Shown here one piece after another: positions 54,617-63,628 of a DNA stretch of 64,000 nt. The notes below the pieces were generated by a model that was given only the letters and a program-made list of their open reading frames with translations, ran no database searches and was not told the origin of the DNA. This DNA comes from Paraburkholderia gardini. Lineage in GTDB: Bacteria; Pseudomonadota; Gammaproteobacteria; Burkholderiales; Burkholderiaceae. Position 1 is the stretch's first letter. Each line of letters begins with the position of its first letter. Location of the stretch: positions 1-64,000 of the forward strand of contig NZ_CAJQYY010000025.1 of the NCBI RefSeq assembly GCF_907164575.1, in the 5' to 3' direction. The translations under genes were made by a program, and so were the position numbers.

Positions 54617-54973
54617 TTATTCCTGTGCGATTAACTCGGCGCTGGCGAGGAGGGTCTTTTTCTTTTCCTTGCTTAGCCGCCCCGCAATCGCAAGCAGGCT
54701 CGCGATCAGGTCGTCTTCCTCGTAAAGGAAGCCGGTAGGCACGAGCAGCGCCCGCGCCAGGCGCTGGCTGGTCTGTATGGCAGGGGTATGTTTGCCCTTC
54801 TCGTACTGGTTCACGCGGGCGCTGGCGGAGAATTCATCAATGCCCGCCTGAATACCAAGCTGCTCTTGGGTCAGCCCCGAGCGTAAGCGCGCCTGCTTCA
54901 GGCGTCTGGGGAAGACTGCAAGTGTTGTCGTTTCACGCGGCATCCGGCGAGTTTCCCGGATTCGCTTGAGCAT
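54617..54973 (-). CDS. XRE-family HTH regulator (copy 1)
   Basis: A 118-aa Cro/C1-type DNA-binding protein: helix-turn-helix at about residues 15-75 (RRLKQARLRSGLTQEQLGIQAGIDEFSASARVNQYEKGKHTP), then a helical segment with LLVPTGFLYEEDDLIASLLAIAGRLSKEKKKTLL. It is a tandem duplicate of the next gene upstream with about 65 percent identity by eye. A 38-bp dyad begins 5 bp before its start codon. Probably autoregulated; the targets may include the amidase/ABC genes on either side. Confidence 0.82.
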   Translation of the reverse strand: MLKRIRETRRMPRETTTLAVFPRRLKQARLRSGLTQEQLGIQAGIDEFSASARVNQYEKGKHTPAIQTSQRLARALLVPTGFLYEEDDLIASLLAIAGRLSKEKKKTLLASAELIAQE

Positions 54974-54977
54974 GTTG

Positions 54978-55015
54978 CTAAGTAATTCTTAGTCAGTGAG
55001 CTAAAAATTACTTTG
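54978..55015. promoter_or_regulatory. 38-bp dyad operator, XRE copy 1
   Basis: CTAAGTAAT-TCTTAGT..AGCTAA..ATTACTTTG is an interrupted palindrome of 38 bp with one arm mismatch, matching in length and layout the dyad before XRE copy 2. Its right arm overlaps the 3' end of copy 2. Confidence 0.65.
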
Positions 55016-55358
55016 TTTTTCGAACTGTGGAAGGGCCTTGTGCCAGTGTTTCAGCGTTGACGAGGAGAATTTTCTTCTTTTCCCTTGTGAACCTGGCAGC
55101 TGTCACGAGAAGGGCGGCGAGCAGGTCGTCCTCCTCATAGAGGAAAGAAGTCGGGACGTGCAAGGCTTTGGCCAGGCGCTGTCCGACCAGGAGATGCGGT
55201 AGGTGTTTGCCTCTCTCGTATTGGTTGATGCGGGCGCTCGCGGAAAATTCGTCGATCCCCGCATGGATGCCGAGTTGTTCCTGTGTCAGGCCGGAGCGCA
55301 ACCGCGCCTGTTTCAGGCGTCTGGCAAAAACGAAGGATGTCGCGTCAGTACCCGGCAT
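55008..55358 (-). CDS. XRE-family HTH regulator (copy 2)
   Basis: A 116-aa paralogue of the adjacent XRE gene, with the same RRLKQARLRSGLTQEQLG / IDEFSASARINQYERGKH helix-turn-helix and the FLYEEDDLLAALL motif, then a short basic tail. The upstream dyad 55393-55430 lies 35 bp before its start. The pair most likely arose by tandem duplication of gene plus operator. Confidence 0.82.
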   Translation of the reverse strand: MPGTDATSFVFARRLKQARLRSGLTQEQLGIHAGIDEFSASARINQYERGKHLPHLLVGQRLAKALHVPTSFLYEEDDLLAALLVTAARFTREKKKILLVNAETLAQGPSTVRKTK

Positions 55359-55392
55359 CCTGCAAGTTTTATGTAATTTCTTGCTATTTTTA

Positions 55393-55430
55393 CTAAGTAT
55401 CTCTTAGTTTATTAACTAAAGGATACTTAG
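55393..55430. promoter_or_regulatory. 38-bp dyad operator, XRE copy 2
   Basis: CTAAGTATC and GATACTTAG form perfect outer 9-bp arms, with inner TTAGT/ACTAA arms, over exactly 38 bp. It lies between the divergent XRE copy 2 and the ABC transporter operon and could control both. Confidence 0.75.
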
Positions 55431-55533
55431 GTTGGAGAGGAGAGAAAGACGCCCGTAGAGGGGAAATCCTCCATTTGCGTCGGCTCCGACGTGCGACCGG
55501 CACCAGCAAACGTGCAGACCTGGACTTACGGTA

Positions 55534-56409
55534 ATGACGATAACCCTGAACATCCTCAGTTATGTGAGCATTCTGGTACTGGTGGCGCTTGGCCTTGCCA
55601 TCGTATTCGGCATGATGGACATCGTGAACCTCGCACATGCCGAGTGGGTCACGATCGGTGCGTACACGCTTGCAGCCGTACAGGCAGTCGCAGGGAGGCA
55701 GGCGTTCTGGGTCGCCCTGGTGGCAGCGCCAGCAGTCGGGGCATTGCTTGGATGGTGTCTGGAGCGCTTCATCATCCGGCTGCTCTACGACCGGCCACTG
55801 GACACACTGCTTGCGACCTATGCGGTCAGCCTCATCGTACAGAAGGCGCTGGAGCTTATCTTCGGCACCCAGCCGATGCTGGTATATGCCCCGTTCGACG
55901 GCTCGATCCCCGTGCCGGGCGGCAGCTATCCGGCGTACCGGATCTTCGTGATCGGTGTGGCGCTGACTGTGACTGCCGGATGCTGGCTGGTTTTCGCCCG
56001 TACGCGCTTCGGCACGCAACTGCGTGCAGTGATCCAGCATCCGGCGATGGCCGAAGCAGTCGGCATCGATACCCGTCGTTTGAACCGGATCGCGTTCTGC
56101 GCGGGCGCTGCGCTCGCGTCGCTCGCCGGGGTGCTCGTCTCCCCGATGGTGTCGGTGGAGTCCCACCTCGGCGTTGCCTATCTCGCCAAGGCGTTCTTCG
56201 TGATTGTGCTGGGTGGCATCGGCTCCATCGCGGGCAGCATTCTGGGCAGCGCCGTTATCGGTACGGCGGAGACGCTACTGAGCTATCGCCTCGATCCCTC
56301 TTTCTCATCAGCCCTCGTGCTGATTCTCTCGATCATCGTGATCCGGTTCAGGCCGCAGGGGCTCGTTCCAGGATTCAGTGCTGCCCATCAGATTCTCGGA
56401 AAAGGATAA
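55534..56409 (+). CDS. Branched-chain amino acid/amide-type ABC permease (LivH-like)
   Basis: A 291-aa inner-membrane permease with about eight hydrophobic segments and the LivH motifs FGMMDIVNLAHAEWVTIGAYT near residue 26 and KAFFVIVLGGIGSIAGSILGS near 220. It is first in a five-gene transporter operon (two permeases, two ATPases, a Tat-exported binding protein). Given flanking amidases, the substrate is more likely an amide, urea-like or short peptide compound than a branched-chain amino acid. Confidence 0.9.
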   Translation: MTITLNILSYVSILVLVALGLAIVFGMMDIVNLAHAEWVTIGAYTLAAVQAVAGRQAFWVALVAAPAVGALLGWCLERFIIRLLYDRPLDTLLATYAVSLIVQKALELIFGTQPMLVYAPFDGSIPVPGGSYPAYRIFVIGVALTVTAGCWLVFARTRFGTQLRAVIQHPAMAEAVGIDTRRLNRIAFCAGAALASLAGVLVSPMVSVESHLGVAYLAKAFFVIVLGGIGSIAGSILGSAVIGTAETLLSYRLDPSFSSALVLILSIIVIRFRPQGLVPGFSAAHQILGKG

Positions 56410-56413
56410 GCGC

Positions 56414-57487
56414 ATGTCTCGAAAATATGCAGGCCGGGCGCACCTGTGGCTGTCGCAACCGCCCATCGGGCGGAAGGACATCGCGCCTGTGATGTTGTGG
56501 GGAGTCGCGGTGGCAGTCGTCGTGATCCTGCCGTTGTGTACCGGGCCGTACCTGCTCTCAACCATCCGCGACGCGCTGGTCATGGGGCTTCTCGCGCTGA
56601 GCTTTGCGTTCCTGTGGGGGCGGGCGGGCGTACTGACGCTGGGGCACACGACCTTCCTCGGTCTGGGCGCCTACGGCTTCGCTGTGGCGACCGTGCAGTT
56701 TGGACAGACACCGGTGACGGGGCTGGCTGCCGGCATGCTCTGCGCCGCTGCGGTCGCGGCCATCGTAGGTTACTTCCTGCTCTTCGCGGGAGTCCGGCTG
56801 CACTTTTTCGCGATCATCAGCATGGCCGTGCTGATTGTCATGCAGCAGCTCGCCACGAGCTGGCAGTCGGTAACAGGCGGTGACGCGGGCATTCTGGGCA
56901 TCCCCGGTCTGTCGGTGGGTTTGGCCGGTCACGGATTCGATCTTGGCGGCCCGTGGGCGTCCTGGTACGCCGTGGCCGGTGTTCTCCTTGCCGCGACTGG
57001 CCTGATCTGGCTCGTATGTCGCAGCCGGTACGGCAGGGTGCTGACTGCCATTGCGAGCAACGAATGGCGGGCAAAGGCGTGTGGGTACCACACGTCGTTT
57101 CATCTGCTGCTGGTTTTCGTCGTTTCGGCGGTACTGGCCGCTATCGCCGGCTGTCTGATGGCTGCATGCTCGGGCGTCGTCGCGCCCGACGTATTCTCGC
57201 CGCTGCTCGCTACCGAGGTCATTCTCTGGGTGGCCATCGGTGGGAGAGGGACGACCGGCGGTCCCGTCATCGCCGCCATTGTGCTGACGCTTCTGAAGCA
57301 GATGGTCTCCAGCTACAGCACGGACGGCTGGCCCCTGATTCTCGGCGCCCTGTTTCTTGCCTGCGTGCTCTTCATGCCGAACGGCCTGCGCGTTGGCGGG
57401 GGCATGGCAGCCGCGCGCCGTATCTGTCGCGAGCGCCAGGGAAGGCTGCAACTGCGCCGCGCGGGGCGCGCGCAGGGAGGACGGTGA
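56414..57487 (+). CDS. Branched-chain amino acid/amide-type ABC permease (LivM-like)
   Basis: A 357-aa second permease. After a hydrophilic N-terminal 30 residues, about nine membrane segments follow with FLWGRAGVLTLGHTTFLGLGAYGFAVA and LWVAIGGRGTTGGPVIAAIV, typical LivM regions. The ATG at 56414 lies 4 bp after the LivH stop; the C-terminus is basic. It forms the channel with the LivH-like protein. Confidence 0.9.
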   Translation: MSRKYAGRAHLWLSQPPIGRKDIAPVMLWGVAVAVVVILPLCTGPYLLSTIRDALVMGLLALSFAFLWGRAGVLTLGHTTFLGLGAYGFAVATVQFGQTPVTGLAAGMLCAAAVAAIVGYFLLFAGVRLHFFAIISMAVLIVMQQLATSWQSVTGGDAGILGIPGLSVGLAGHGFDLGGPWASWYAVAGVLLAATGLIWLVCRSRYGRVLTAIASNEWRAKACGYHTSFHLLLVFVVSAVLAAIAGCLMAACSGVVAPDVFSPLLATEVILWVAIGGRGTTGGPVIAAIVLTLLKQMVSSYSTDGWPLILGALFLACVLFMPNGLRVGGGMAAARRICRERQGRLQLRRAGRAQGGR

Positions 57488-58221
57488 TGAGCGCGGAATT
57501 CCTGAAGGGAACAGGGTTATGTCGCGCGTTCGGTGGAATCAACGCCGTTGCGGATGTGAACGTGGCGATCGGACCTCGCGACCTCCTGTGCGTGATTGGT
57601 CCGAACGGCGCCGGCAAAAGCACGCTGGTCGGCCTGCTCTCGGGCGCGATCGCGCCGGGCGCGGGTGAGCTGTATCTCGACGGCGAGCGGATGACTGGCC
57701 GGCCGATGCACCAGTTCTGCCGGCGCGGTGTGGTGCGCAAGTTCCAGGGCACCAACACGTTCCTCACGATGAGCGTGCGCGATAACCTGGTGGTGGCGGG
57801 GCTTGGCGTCGCCGCTTACCGGGGGGCGCGCATGCCCGACCCCGATGCAGTGCTGGAGGAGGTCGGCCTGTCCGGGCAGGGCGGCGAGCTCACCATGCAT
57901 CTGTCCCATGGTGAGCGTCAGTGGCTGGAAGTTGGCATGGCGATGATGTGCCAGCCGGCACTCCTGCTGCTTGATGAACCCGCTGCCGGGCTGTCGGCGA
58001 ATGATGCACAGAGGCTCGTGTGCCTCATTCACAAGCTGCGCGAGCGGTGCGCGGTCCTCGCCATCGAACATGACCTGAGCTTCGTGCGGTCACTCCAGTG
58101 CGAGACGTGGGTGATGCACCGGGGGAAGGTGGTGCGACAGGGCTCCTACACCGACATCGCGGACGACGAGGAAATCCGGCGGATCTATCTGGGACGGGGG
58201 GCGACGCATGCTACACATTGA
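57487..58221 (+). CDS. ABC transporter ATP-binding protein (LivG-like)
   Basis: A 244-aa ATPase. Walker A is GPNGAGKST near residue 38, the signature is HLSHGERQWLEVGMAM near 140 and Walker B is LLLLDEPAAGLS near 160, with the switch His in AIEHDLSF. The signature second residue pattern LSHGE is the LivG/UrtD form. Its ATG shares a base with the LivM stop codon. Confidence 0.92.
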   Translation: MSAEFLKGTGLCRAFGGINAVADVNVAIGPRDLLCVIGPNGAGKSTLVGLLSGAIAPGAGELYLDGERMTGRPMHQFCRRGVVRKFQGTNTFLTMSVRDNLVVAGLGVAAYRGARMPDPDAVLEEVGLSGQGGELTMHLSHGERQWLEVGMAMMCQPALLLLDEPAAGLSANDAQRLVCLIHKLRERCAVLAIEHDLSFVRSLQCETWVMHRGKVVRQGSYTDIADDEEIRRIYLGRGATHATH

Positions 58222-58951
58222 GAATCTGTCCGCTGGATACGGCGATGTGGACGTGATTCACCAGTTCACGCTGGACGTGCTGCCTAACGAGGTCGTGGGC
58301 GTGCTCGGATGCAACGGGGCGGGCAAGACGACGCTGGTGAAGGCGATCATGGGACTGCTTCCGCGTGTGAGTGGAAAGGTGACCTTTCTCGGGAAGCCGG
58401 TGGCAGGCCTGCGTACGCACGAGATTGCGCGACGCGGCATCGGCCTCGTGCCCCAGGGGCGCTGGATCTTTCCGAAGCTCACCGTGCGCGAGAACCTGAT
58501 GATGGGCACGCAGGCCGCCGGCAGAGCGGACATCCTCGACGAGGTGTTCGATTACTTTCCGGTACTCGGGTCACGCCTCGCGCAGCAGGGTGGCACCCTC
58601 TCGGGCGGCGAGCAGCAGGTTCTCGCAATCGCACGCGCCCTGTGTGGCCGCCCCAGGCTGCTCTTGCTCGATGAACCCTCTGACGGGGTGCAGCCCAATC
58701 TGGTTGAACGGATCGGGGAGGTCATCCCCGAACTCTGCCGCCGCTCGCAGCTCGCGGTGCTCCTTGTCGAGCAGAACCTCGATCTGGTCCTGCAAAGCGC
58801 GCAGCGATGCATCGTGATCAGGAACGGCCGGCTCGTTCACGCGGGCGCCGTTGAAGCACAACAGGGCGCGGCGGGCATACACCCGCTCTCGCGTTATCTC
58901 GCACCGGCGACGGATTGTGCGCCGGATTCCAGTCTCGAAAAGATCCAGTGA
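58208..58951 (+). CDS. ABC transporter ATP-binding protein (LivF-like)
   Basis: A 247-aa ATPase with Walker A GCNGAGKTT near residue 36, signature TLSGGEQQVLAIARAL near 132 and Walker B LLLLDEPSDGVQP near 154. The start overlaps the LivG-like gene by 14 nt. It dimerises with the LivG-like subunit to drive import. Confidence 0.92.
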   Translation: MLHIENLSAGYGDVDVIHQFTLDVLPNEVVGVLGCNGAGKTTLVKAIMGLLPRVSGKVTFLGKPVAGLRTHEIARRGIGLVPQGRWIFPKLTVRENLMMGTQAAGRADILDEVFDYFPVLGSRLAQQGGTLSGGEQQVLAIARALCGRPRLLLLDEPSDGVQPNLVERIGEVIPELCRRSQLAVLLVEQNLDLVLQSAQRCIVIRNGRLVHAGAVEAQQGAAGIHPLSRYLAPATDCAPDSSLEKIQ

Positions 58952-58959
58952 GAACCCGC

Positions 58960-60138
58960 ATGAACCGTCGTGACTTCTCCCGAACACTCCTGCTTGGCGC
59001 GGCCGGCACGCTTGCTGCATCCGTGGTCTCACCGTTCGCCCGCGCGGCCGCGCCGCTGAAGATCGGCCTGCTCGCACCGCTCAGCGGCCCTCTGACACGG
59101 GTAGGTCAGACGAACCGGAACTGCGCAGCGCTCGCCATCGACGAGATCAACGCTGCAGGGGGGCTGCTCGGGCGGCCGCTAGAGCTGAGCGTCGAGGATA
59201 CGCAGATGTCGACTGCGGTGACGCTCCAGAAGGCGCGGCAGCTTTTCATACGCGACGAGGTCGCGATGATCACGGGCATGGTCCTGCCGTCCGAGCGTGA
59301 AGCCGCCCTGCAGGCCGCAAGGGCAGCCGGCAAGCTGGTTGTCTATCCGAACTTCGACGAGGGGCGATGCGATGCCCAGCTACTCACGACAGGGCTGGCC
59401 GCGAGCCAGAGAGTCGAACCGCTGGTTGCATGGCTCATGCGTGATGGAGCACGCACCGTCTGCGCCGTGGTGTCGGACATCGGCAGCAACCGCAAAGTGC
59501 TGGTACCGCAACTGCAGGCTGCGGTGGCACGCCATGGCGGACGGTTTCTTGAGGTCTACTGGCTGCCGTTCGGTACGCGCGATTATGGCGCGGTGCTGCA
59601 GCGTGTCGCCAGCCTGAGTCCGCAGATTGTGTGGCACAGCATCGGCGACGATCCGGTTACCTTCGTCAAGCAGTACCGCTCATTTGCGATGAAGCCGCAA
59701 CTCGTATCGGACATCGCGCACGAGTCGCTGTCGATTGCGACCACCGGTGCGTCGACGGGCACGATTGGCGTGTCGTCGTACTTCATGAGCATCGGTAACG
59801 CCGAAAACCACGATTTCCTCAGCCGCTATACCGCGCATTACGCGGCTGCGCGTGATCCCCGCCTGGGCCAGTATGCAGTGGTCCTGCCGCATGGGGAGAA
59901 CACGTATGCGGGCATCCGCCTTTTCGCACAGGCGGTTCGTGTGGCTGGCAGCGTCGACGCCGGTCGTGTCAAGGCCGCGTTGCCGGGCGTGTCAGTAGCG
60001 CTTCCACGCGGCAAGACGGGCGTGAGCCGCGATGGCGGTCACGTGCTCTGCCAGACGCGGATTGGCCAGGCGCTTGCCGACAACAGCTTCTCGATTCTTG
60101 AGTCGACCGGCCCCGTCATGCCCGTCTGCGAAGGGTAG
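58960..60138 (+). CDS. Amide-type ABC substrate-binding protein, Tat leader
   Basis: A 392-aa periplasmic binding protein of the LivJ/AmiC/UrtA class (LKIGLLAPLSGPLTRVGQTNRNCAALAIDEINAAGGLLGRPLEL). The leader is twin-arginine type (MNRRDFSRTLLLGAAG..PFARA), starting at the ATG at 58960. It follows LivF by 8 bp. UrtA/AmiC-type proteins bind urea or short aliphatic amides, which agrees with the adjacent amidase, but the ligand is not proven. Confidence 0.9.
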   Translation: MNRRDFSRTLLLGAAGTLAASVVSPFARAAAPLKIGLLAPLSGPLTRVGQTNRNCAALAIDEINAAGGLLGRPLELSVEDTQMSTAVTLQKARQLFIRDEVAMITGMVLPSEREAALQAARAAGKLVVYPNFDEGRCDAQLLTTGLAASQRVEPLVAWLMRDGARTVCAVVSDIGSNRKVLVPQLQAAVARHGGRFLEVYWLPFGTRDYGAVLQRVASLSPQIVWHSIGDDPVTFVKQYRSFAMKPQLVSDIAHESLSIATTGASTGTIGVSSYFMSIGNAENHDFLSRYTAHYAAARDPRLGQYAVVLPHGENTYAGIRLFAQAVRVAGSVDAGRVKAALPGVSVALPRGKTGVSRDGGHVLCQTRIGQALADNSFSILESTGPVMPVCEG

Positions 60139-60201
60139 GCGCAGTACTTCTGCGCTCTGTTTTCCGGGATTTCATCCTGAATTTTCGATTAGGACTACAT
60201 A

Positions 60202-61620
60202 GTGAATGACGTGGTCATGCTGGATGCGAGTCAACTCATAGCCAGTTTCCGGCAGCGCAAGCTGTCCCCGGTCGAGGTCCTGTGCGCAGTACTGGATCGA
60301 CTTACGAAGCTCAATCCGCTCGTCAACGGGCTGTGTGGCCTCGATGAGGAGGGCGCGTTATCAGCCGCGAACGAGTCTGAGCGCCGGTGGATGCACGGAG
60401 CGCCGTGCGGTTTGCTCGACGGTGTGCCGGTCTCCGTCAAGGACCTTGTCGCGGTTGCGGGTTTGCCGACACGGCACGGTTCCTGGACGTCGTCACCGCA
60501 ACGCGAGAATGCGGATGCGCTGGCGGTTGCGCGGCTGCGCCACTCGGGCGCGATCCTGTTTGGCAAGACGACGACCTCCGAGTTCGGTAACAAGATCGTC
60601 ACCGACTGTCCGCTAACGGGTGTCACCCGCAATCCATGGGATACGCGGCTCTCGCCGGGCGGTAGCAGTGGCGGGTCCGCGGTGTCGGTCGCGCTCGGGA
60701 TGGGTCCGCTCTCGCTTGCGACGGACGGTGGAGGCTCGATCCGTATTCCCGCGTGCTGGAGCGGTGTGGTCGGCTTCAAACCCTCCTTCGGGCTGGTGCC
60801 GGCCGGCGCCGCGTCATCCTGGACGGCCCTGTCCACGCTCGGGCCGATCGCGCGCAACGTGCACGATGCCGCGCTCATGCTCAGTGTGATGACGCATGAG
60901 GGCATCGACCGGCATTCAGGCATTGCCGGCAGTCCGGATTATTGCGCGGGGCTTGATGATGGTATCGCCGGCCTTCGCATCGGGTACTGCGCGGCACCGG
61001 CCGGCGTGCGCATCGAGCCGGCCATCGAAGCGTGCGTCAGGCAGGCGGTCAGCCTCCTGGAGGCGCTTGGTGCACGGGTTGTCGAAAGCGATGTGAGGTC
61101 ACTTGCGGAGCATTACGGCGATGGTCGCATGCATTCGATCCAGTGGTCAGTGTTTTTCGCGCAGCGCGTCCGTCATATGGAGGCGGCGTACCGGAGACTG
61201 CTCGACCCCGACCTCAAGGCGCTTGCCGACGCCGGCGAACAGGTGGATACCGCCACGTTCGCCGACGCACTGCTTGCACGTCATGCACTCACAACGGCGA
61301 TGGAGACATTTTTTCAGTGCCATGACCTGCTGCTCACGCCGACGTTTCACTGCGGGCCGCCGCCGGTACCGGGCCTGCCTGCCGGTCTGCGCACGGCGCC
61401 CGCGCTGACTGCGTGGTGCAACCAGACCGGGCTGCCGGCGGTGAGTGTGCCCTGTGGTTTCGCCGAGGGGCTGCCAACTGGCGTGCAGATCATCGGCCGG
61501 CGGGGAAGCGACGCCCTGGTTCTGCGGGCAGCGCGCGCGTATGAACGGGCGAGGGGCGCTTTCCCGGCACCGGGGGCAGCGCTGGAGTGCCCGGCCGGCG
61601 GGATGGAGGCGCAGCCATGA
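60202..61620 (+). CDS. Amidase-signature family amidase (copy 2)
   Basis: A 472-aa AS-family amidase with Lys in GVPVSVKDL, cis-Ser in PGGSSGGSAVS and Ser in DGGGSIRIPACW. The GTG at 60202 has AGGA 8 nt upstream and aligns with the copy 1 start; an ATG five codons in is an alternative. Strong resemblance to copy 1 over the whole length, including the TDCPLTGVTRNPWD segment, marks a paralogue. The downstream DUF1185 gene overlaps it by 4 nt. Confidence 0.88.
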   Translation: MNDVVMLDASQLIASFRQRKLSPVEVLCAVLDRLTKLNPLVNGLCGLDEEGALSAANESERRWMHGAPCGLLDGVPVSVKDLVAVAGLPTRHGSWTSSPQRENADALAVARLRHSGAILFGKTTTSEFGNKIVTDCPLTGVTRNPWDTRLSPGGSSGGSAVSVALGMGPLSLATDGGGSIRIPACWSGVVGFKPSFGLVPAGAASSWTALSTLGPIARNVHDAALMLSVMTHEGIDRHSGIAGSPDYCAGLDDGIAGLRIGYCAAPAGVRIEPAIEACVRQAVSLLEALGARVVESDVRSLAEHYGDGRMHSIQWSVFFAQRVRHMEAAYRRLLDPDLKALADAGEQVDTATFADALLARHALTTAMETFFQCHDLLLTPTFHCGPPPVPGLPAGLRTAPALTAWCNQTGLPAVSVPCGFAEGLPTGVQIIGRRGSDALVLRAARAYERARGAFPAPGAALECPAGGMEAQP

Positions 61621-62162
61621 GCACACAGGTCACGAGGGTGATTGTCCACCTTGTCGAGCGATACGCAGAACTGGGGGTGCGGGTCGTGCCGCCGCATCGT
61701 CAGGTCGTCGCGGCTGCCGTACTGAACGTTGCGGACGCGGGCACCGACTGCGGACTTGACGCGCTTTACGCGACCGGGGCCGAGCTCGGAGCCCTGCTCA
61801 CCGGGCGCGCACTGCAGGTCCTGGGTTGTGCGTCAACCGACGTGCAGGGCTACGGAAAGGGGGCGCTGGTGGGCACCGGCGTGCCGCTGGAGTGTGGCGC
61901 GGCGCTGCTTCATCCGCGCCTGGGCAAGGCGGTGCGTGAATGCCTGCCCGGTGCGAGCACGATCATGCCGTCGGTGACGAAACGTGGCGCGGCCGGTGCC
62001 TGTCTGGACATTCCCCTGCACGGGATCGCCGACATGTGGAGTTTCGACCATCTCGACACGGTTTCCCTGTCGGTCCCGGATTCGCCCGGCCCGGACGAGG
62101 TGCTGGTGGCCGTCGCGCTGGCGGAGCGCGGCAGGCCGCTCGCACGCGTCAGGCCCGGCTGA
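61617..62162 (+). CDS. DUF1185 / amino acid synthesis family protein
   Basis: A 181-aa protein of the DUF1185 family, often labelled amino acid synthesis protein, whose reaction is unknown. Recognisable parts are GLDALYATGAELGALL, YGKGALVGTGVPLECGAALLHPRLGKAVRE and SVTKRGAAGACLDIPLHGI. Coupled by a 4-nt overlap to amidase copy 2 and followed by a porin. In several proteobacteria this family is found with amidases and ABC importers, which suggests a role in the same catabolic route. Confidence 0.75.
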   Translation: MSTQVTRVIVHLVERYAELGVRVVPPHRQVVAAAVLNVADAGTDCGLDALYATGAELGALLTGRALQVLGCASTDVQGYGKGALVGTGVPLECGAALLHPRLGKAVRECLPGASTIMPSVTKRGAAGACLDIPLHGIADMWSFDHLDTVSLSVPDSPGPDEVLVAVALAERGRPLARVRPG

Positions 62163-62234
62163 GACCACGTTGGGGCCGATCTGGTGAAAGGTGAAACCGC
62201 GGGACACAACATTTAAACGAACGGAGGAGAACGC

Positions 62235-63269
62235 ATGCATACGGATTTTCGGGGAAAATGGCTGAAAGGTGTTACAGCGCTCGCGCTGTGCGCATTGACT
62301 GGGGCCGTGCACGCGCAGTCGTCTGTTTCTCTCTACGGGCTCGCCGATGCATTCGCGGGGATGGTACGCACGCCGGGTGCAACGGGCAAGGCATGGGAGG
62401 TCGGCTCGGGCGGGATGACGACGTCATACTGGGGCATGTCGGGCGCGGAGGATCTGGGCGATGGCCTGAAGGCGGTCTTCACGCTTGAAAGCTTTTACCG
62501 CATCAATGGTGGCCAGACGGGTTCCTTCGACGGGCAGTCGTTCTTCGGGCGCAGGGCATTCGTCGGTCTCAGCGGGCATTTTGGTCAACTGACGCTCGGG
62601 CGCAATGATTCGCTGCTGTTCGTGTCCACGTTGCTGTTCAATCCGTTTGGCAATTCGTTCGTGTTCTCGCCCATGGTGGTCCACACTTTCCTGGGCTCCG
62701 CGATGGGCGCCGCCTCGGTCCAAAGCGACACGGCAATCGACGACTCGATCGTGTACCAGACACCGGAGGTCGGCGGCCTCTCGGGAAGTCTGCTCTACAG
62801 TAACGCAGGCATCGCGGGACATGCGGGACAGGCCAACTACAGTGCGAACGCGCTGTTTTTTGCCGGACCCTTCTCAGCTACGGCCGCAGTCCAGAGCCTG
62901 CACACGGCGTCGCTGTTTCTGAATGGCGCGGCGGAGCAGACCGCATGGCTCGTCGGTGGCGCGTACCGGCTTGACGCGGTCAAGCTCTATTTCCAGTACG
63001 AACGGGTGGATAACAATAACGAGGTGACTGACGATACCGCACAGGTGGGTGCGAGTGCGCAGGTCGGGACCGGCAGCGTGCTGGTGTCATGGGCCGGCAC
63101 GCACCGGCGCCCGGCAGAGGGCAGTGACATCCGCTGGTCGACGGTGGCGCTCGGCTACGACTATCCGCTCTCGAAGCGCACGGACGTGTATGCGGCATGG
63201 CGTTACGATACGATAACGAGCGTGTCGTCAGGCAACAGCGTCGGTGCCGGTATCAGGATGAAGTTCTAG
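62235..63269 (+). CDS. Gram-negative porin (OmpC-like)
   Basis: A 344-aa outer-membrane porin. A Sec signal peptide (residues 1-28, ending AVHAQ) is followed by the standard first strand SSVSLYGLADAFAG and the loop YWGMSGAEDLGDGLKAVFTLES; the protein ends GAGIRMKF with the C-terminal Phe needed for Bam assembly. GGAGGAG precedes the ATG. About 16 beta strands are expected. It probably admits the substrate of the ABC/amidase module. Confidence 0.92.
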   Translation: MHTDFRGKWLKGVTALALCALTGAVHAQSSVSLYGLADAFAGMVRTPGATGKAWEVGSGGMTTSYWGMSGAEDLGDGLKAVFTLESFYRINGGQTGSFDGQSFFGRRAFVGLSGHFGQLTLGRNDSLLFVSTLLFNPFGNSFVFSPMVVHTFLGSAMGAASVQSDTAIDDSIVYQTPEVGGLSGSLLYSNAGIAGHAGQANYSANALFFAGPFSATAAVQSLHTASLFLNGAAEQTAWLVGGAYRLDAVKLYFQYERVDNNNEVTDDTAQVGASAQVGTGSVLVSWAGTHRRPAEGSDIRWSTVALGYDYPLSKRTDVYAAWRYDTITSVSSGNSVGAGIRMKF

Positions 63270-63336
63270 CGCAGGCGGCCTTGACCATCTCGCGATGTAG
63301 TGAGGGCAACCGGAAGTGTGATGAAGCTATGGGTCG

Positions 63337-63628
63337 TTACGGGAACAGGATCGCGGCGAAGTGGCGGGTGCTGTGGATTACGTGAAGCACGTCGATGCGC
63401 CGCTCTGTCTCGACGACGCGGTAGAAAATCTGGTCATTGCCATCCACCCGATGTCGCACCCCCCAGGTGTTCATGCCGGAGTATGAGCGGAAACGCGAAT
63501 GGGAGTTTCGCAAGGCCCACGCAGCGCTCGCGCACGAAGCTCAGCGCGCGGTGCGGATTGTCCAGCGCGATGTAGTCGCCGATCTGCTCAAGGTCATGTT
63601 CAGCTTCTCTCGTCAGGACGATGATCAC
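63337..63628 (-). pseudogene. parE: ParE/RelE-family toxin, frameshifted at a G6 run
   Basis: The N-terminal 60 residues read MIIVLTREAEHDLEQIGDYIALDNPHRAL, a ParE-type toxin. At a run of six C (plus strand 63459-63464) the frame slips and stops early, while the next frame continues GVRHRVDGNDQIFYRVVETERRIDVLHVIHSTRHF to a normal ParE end at 63337. One base fewer in the run would restore a full toxin. It overlaps the antitoxin by 4 nt. Confidence 0.75.
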
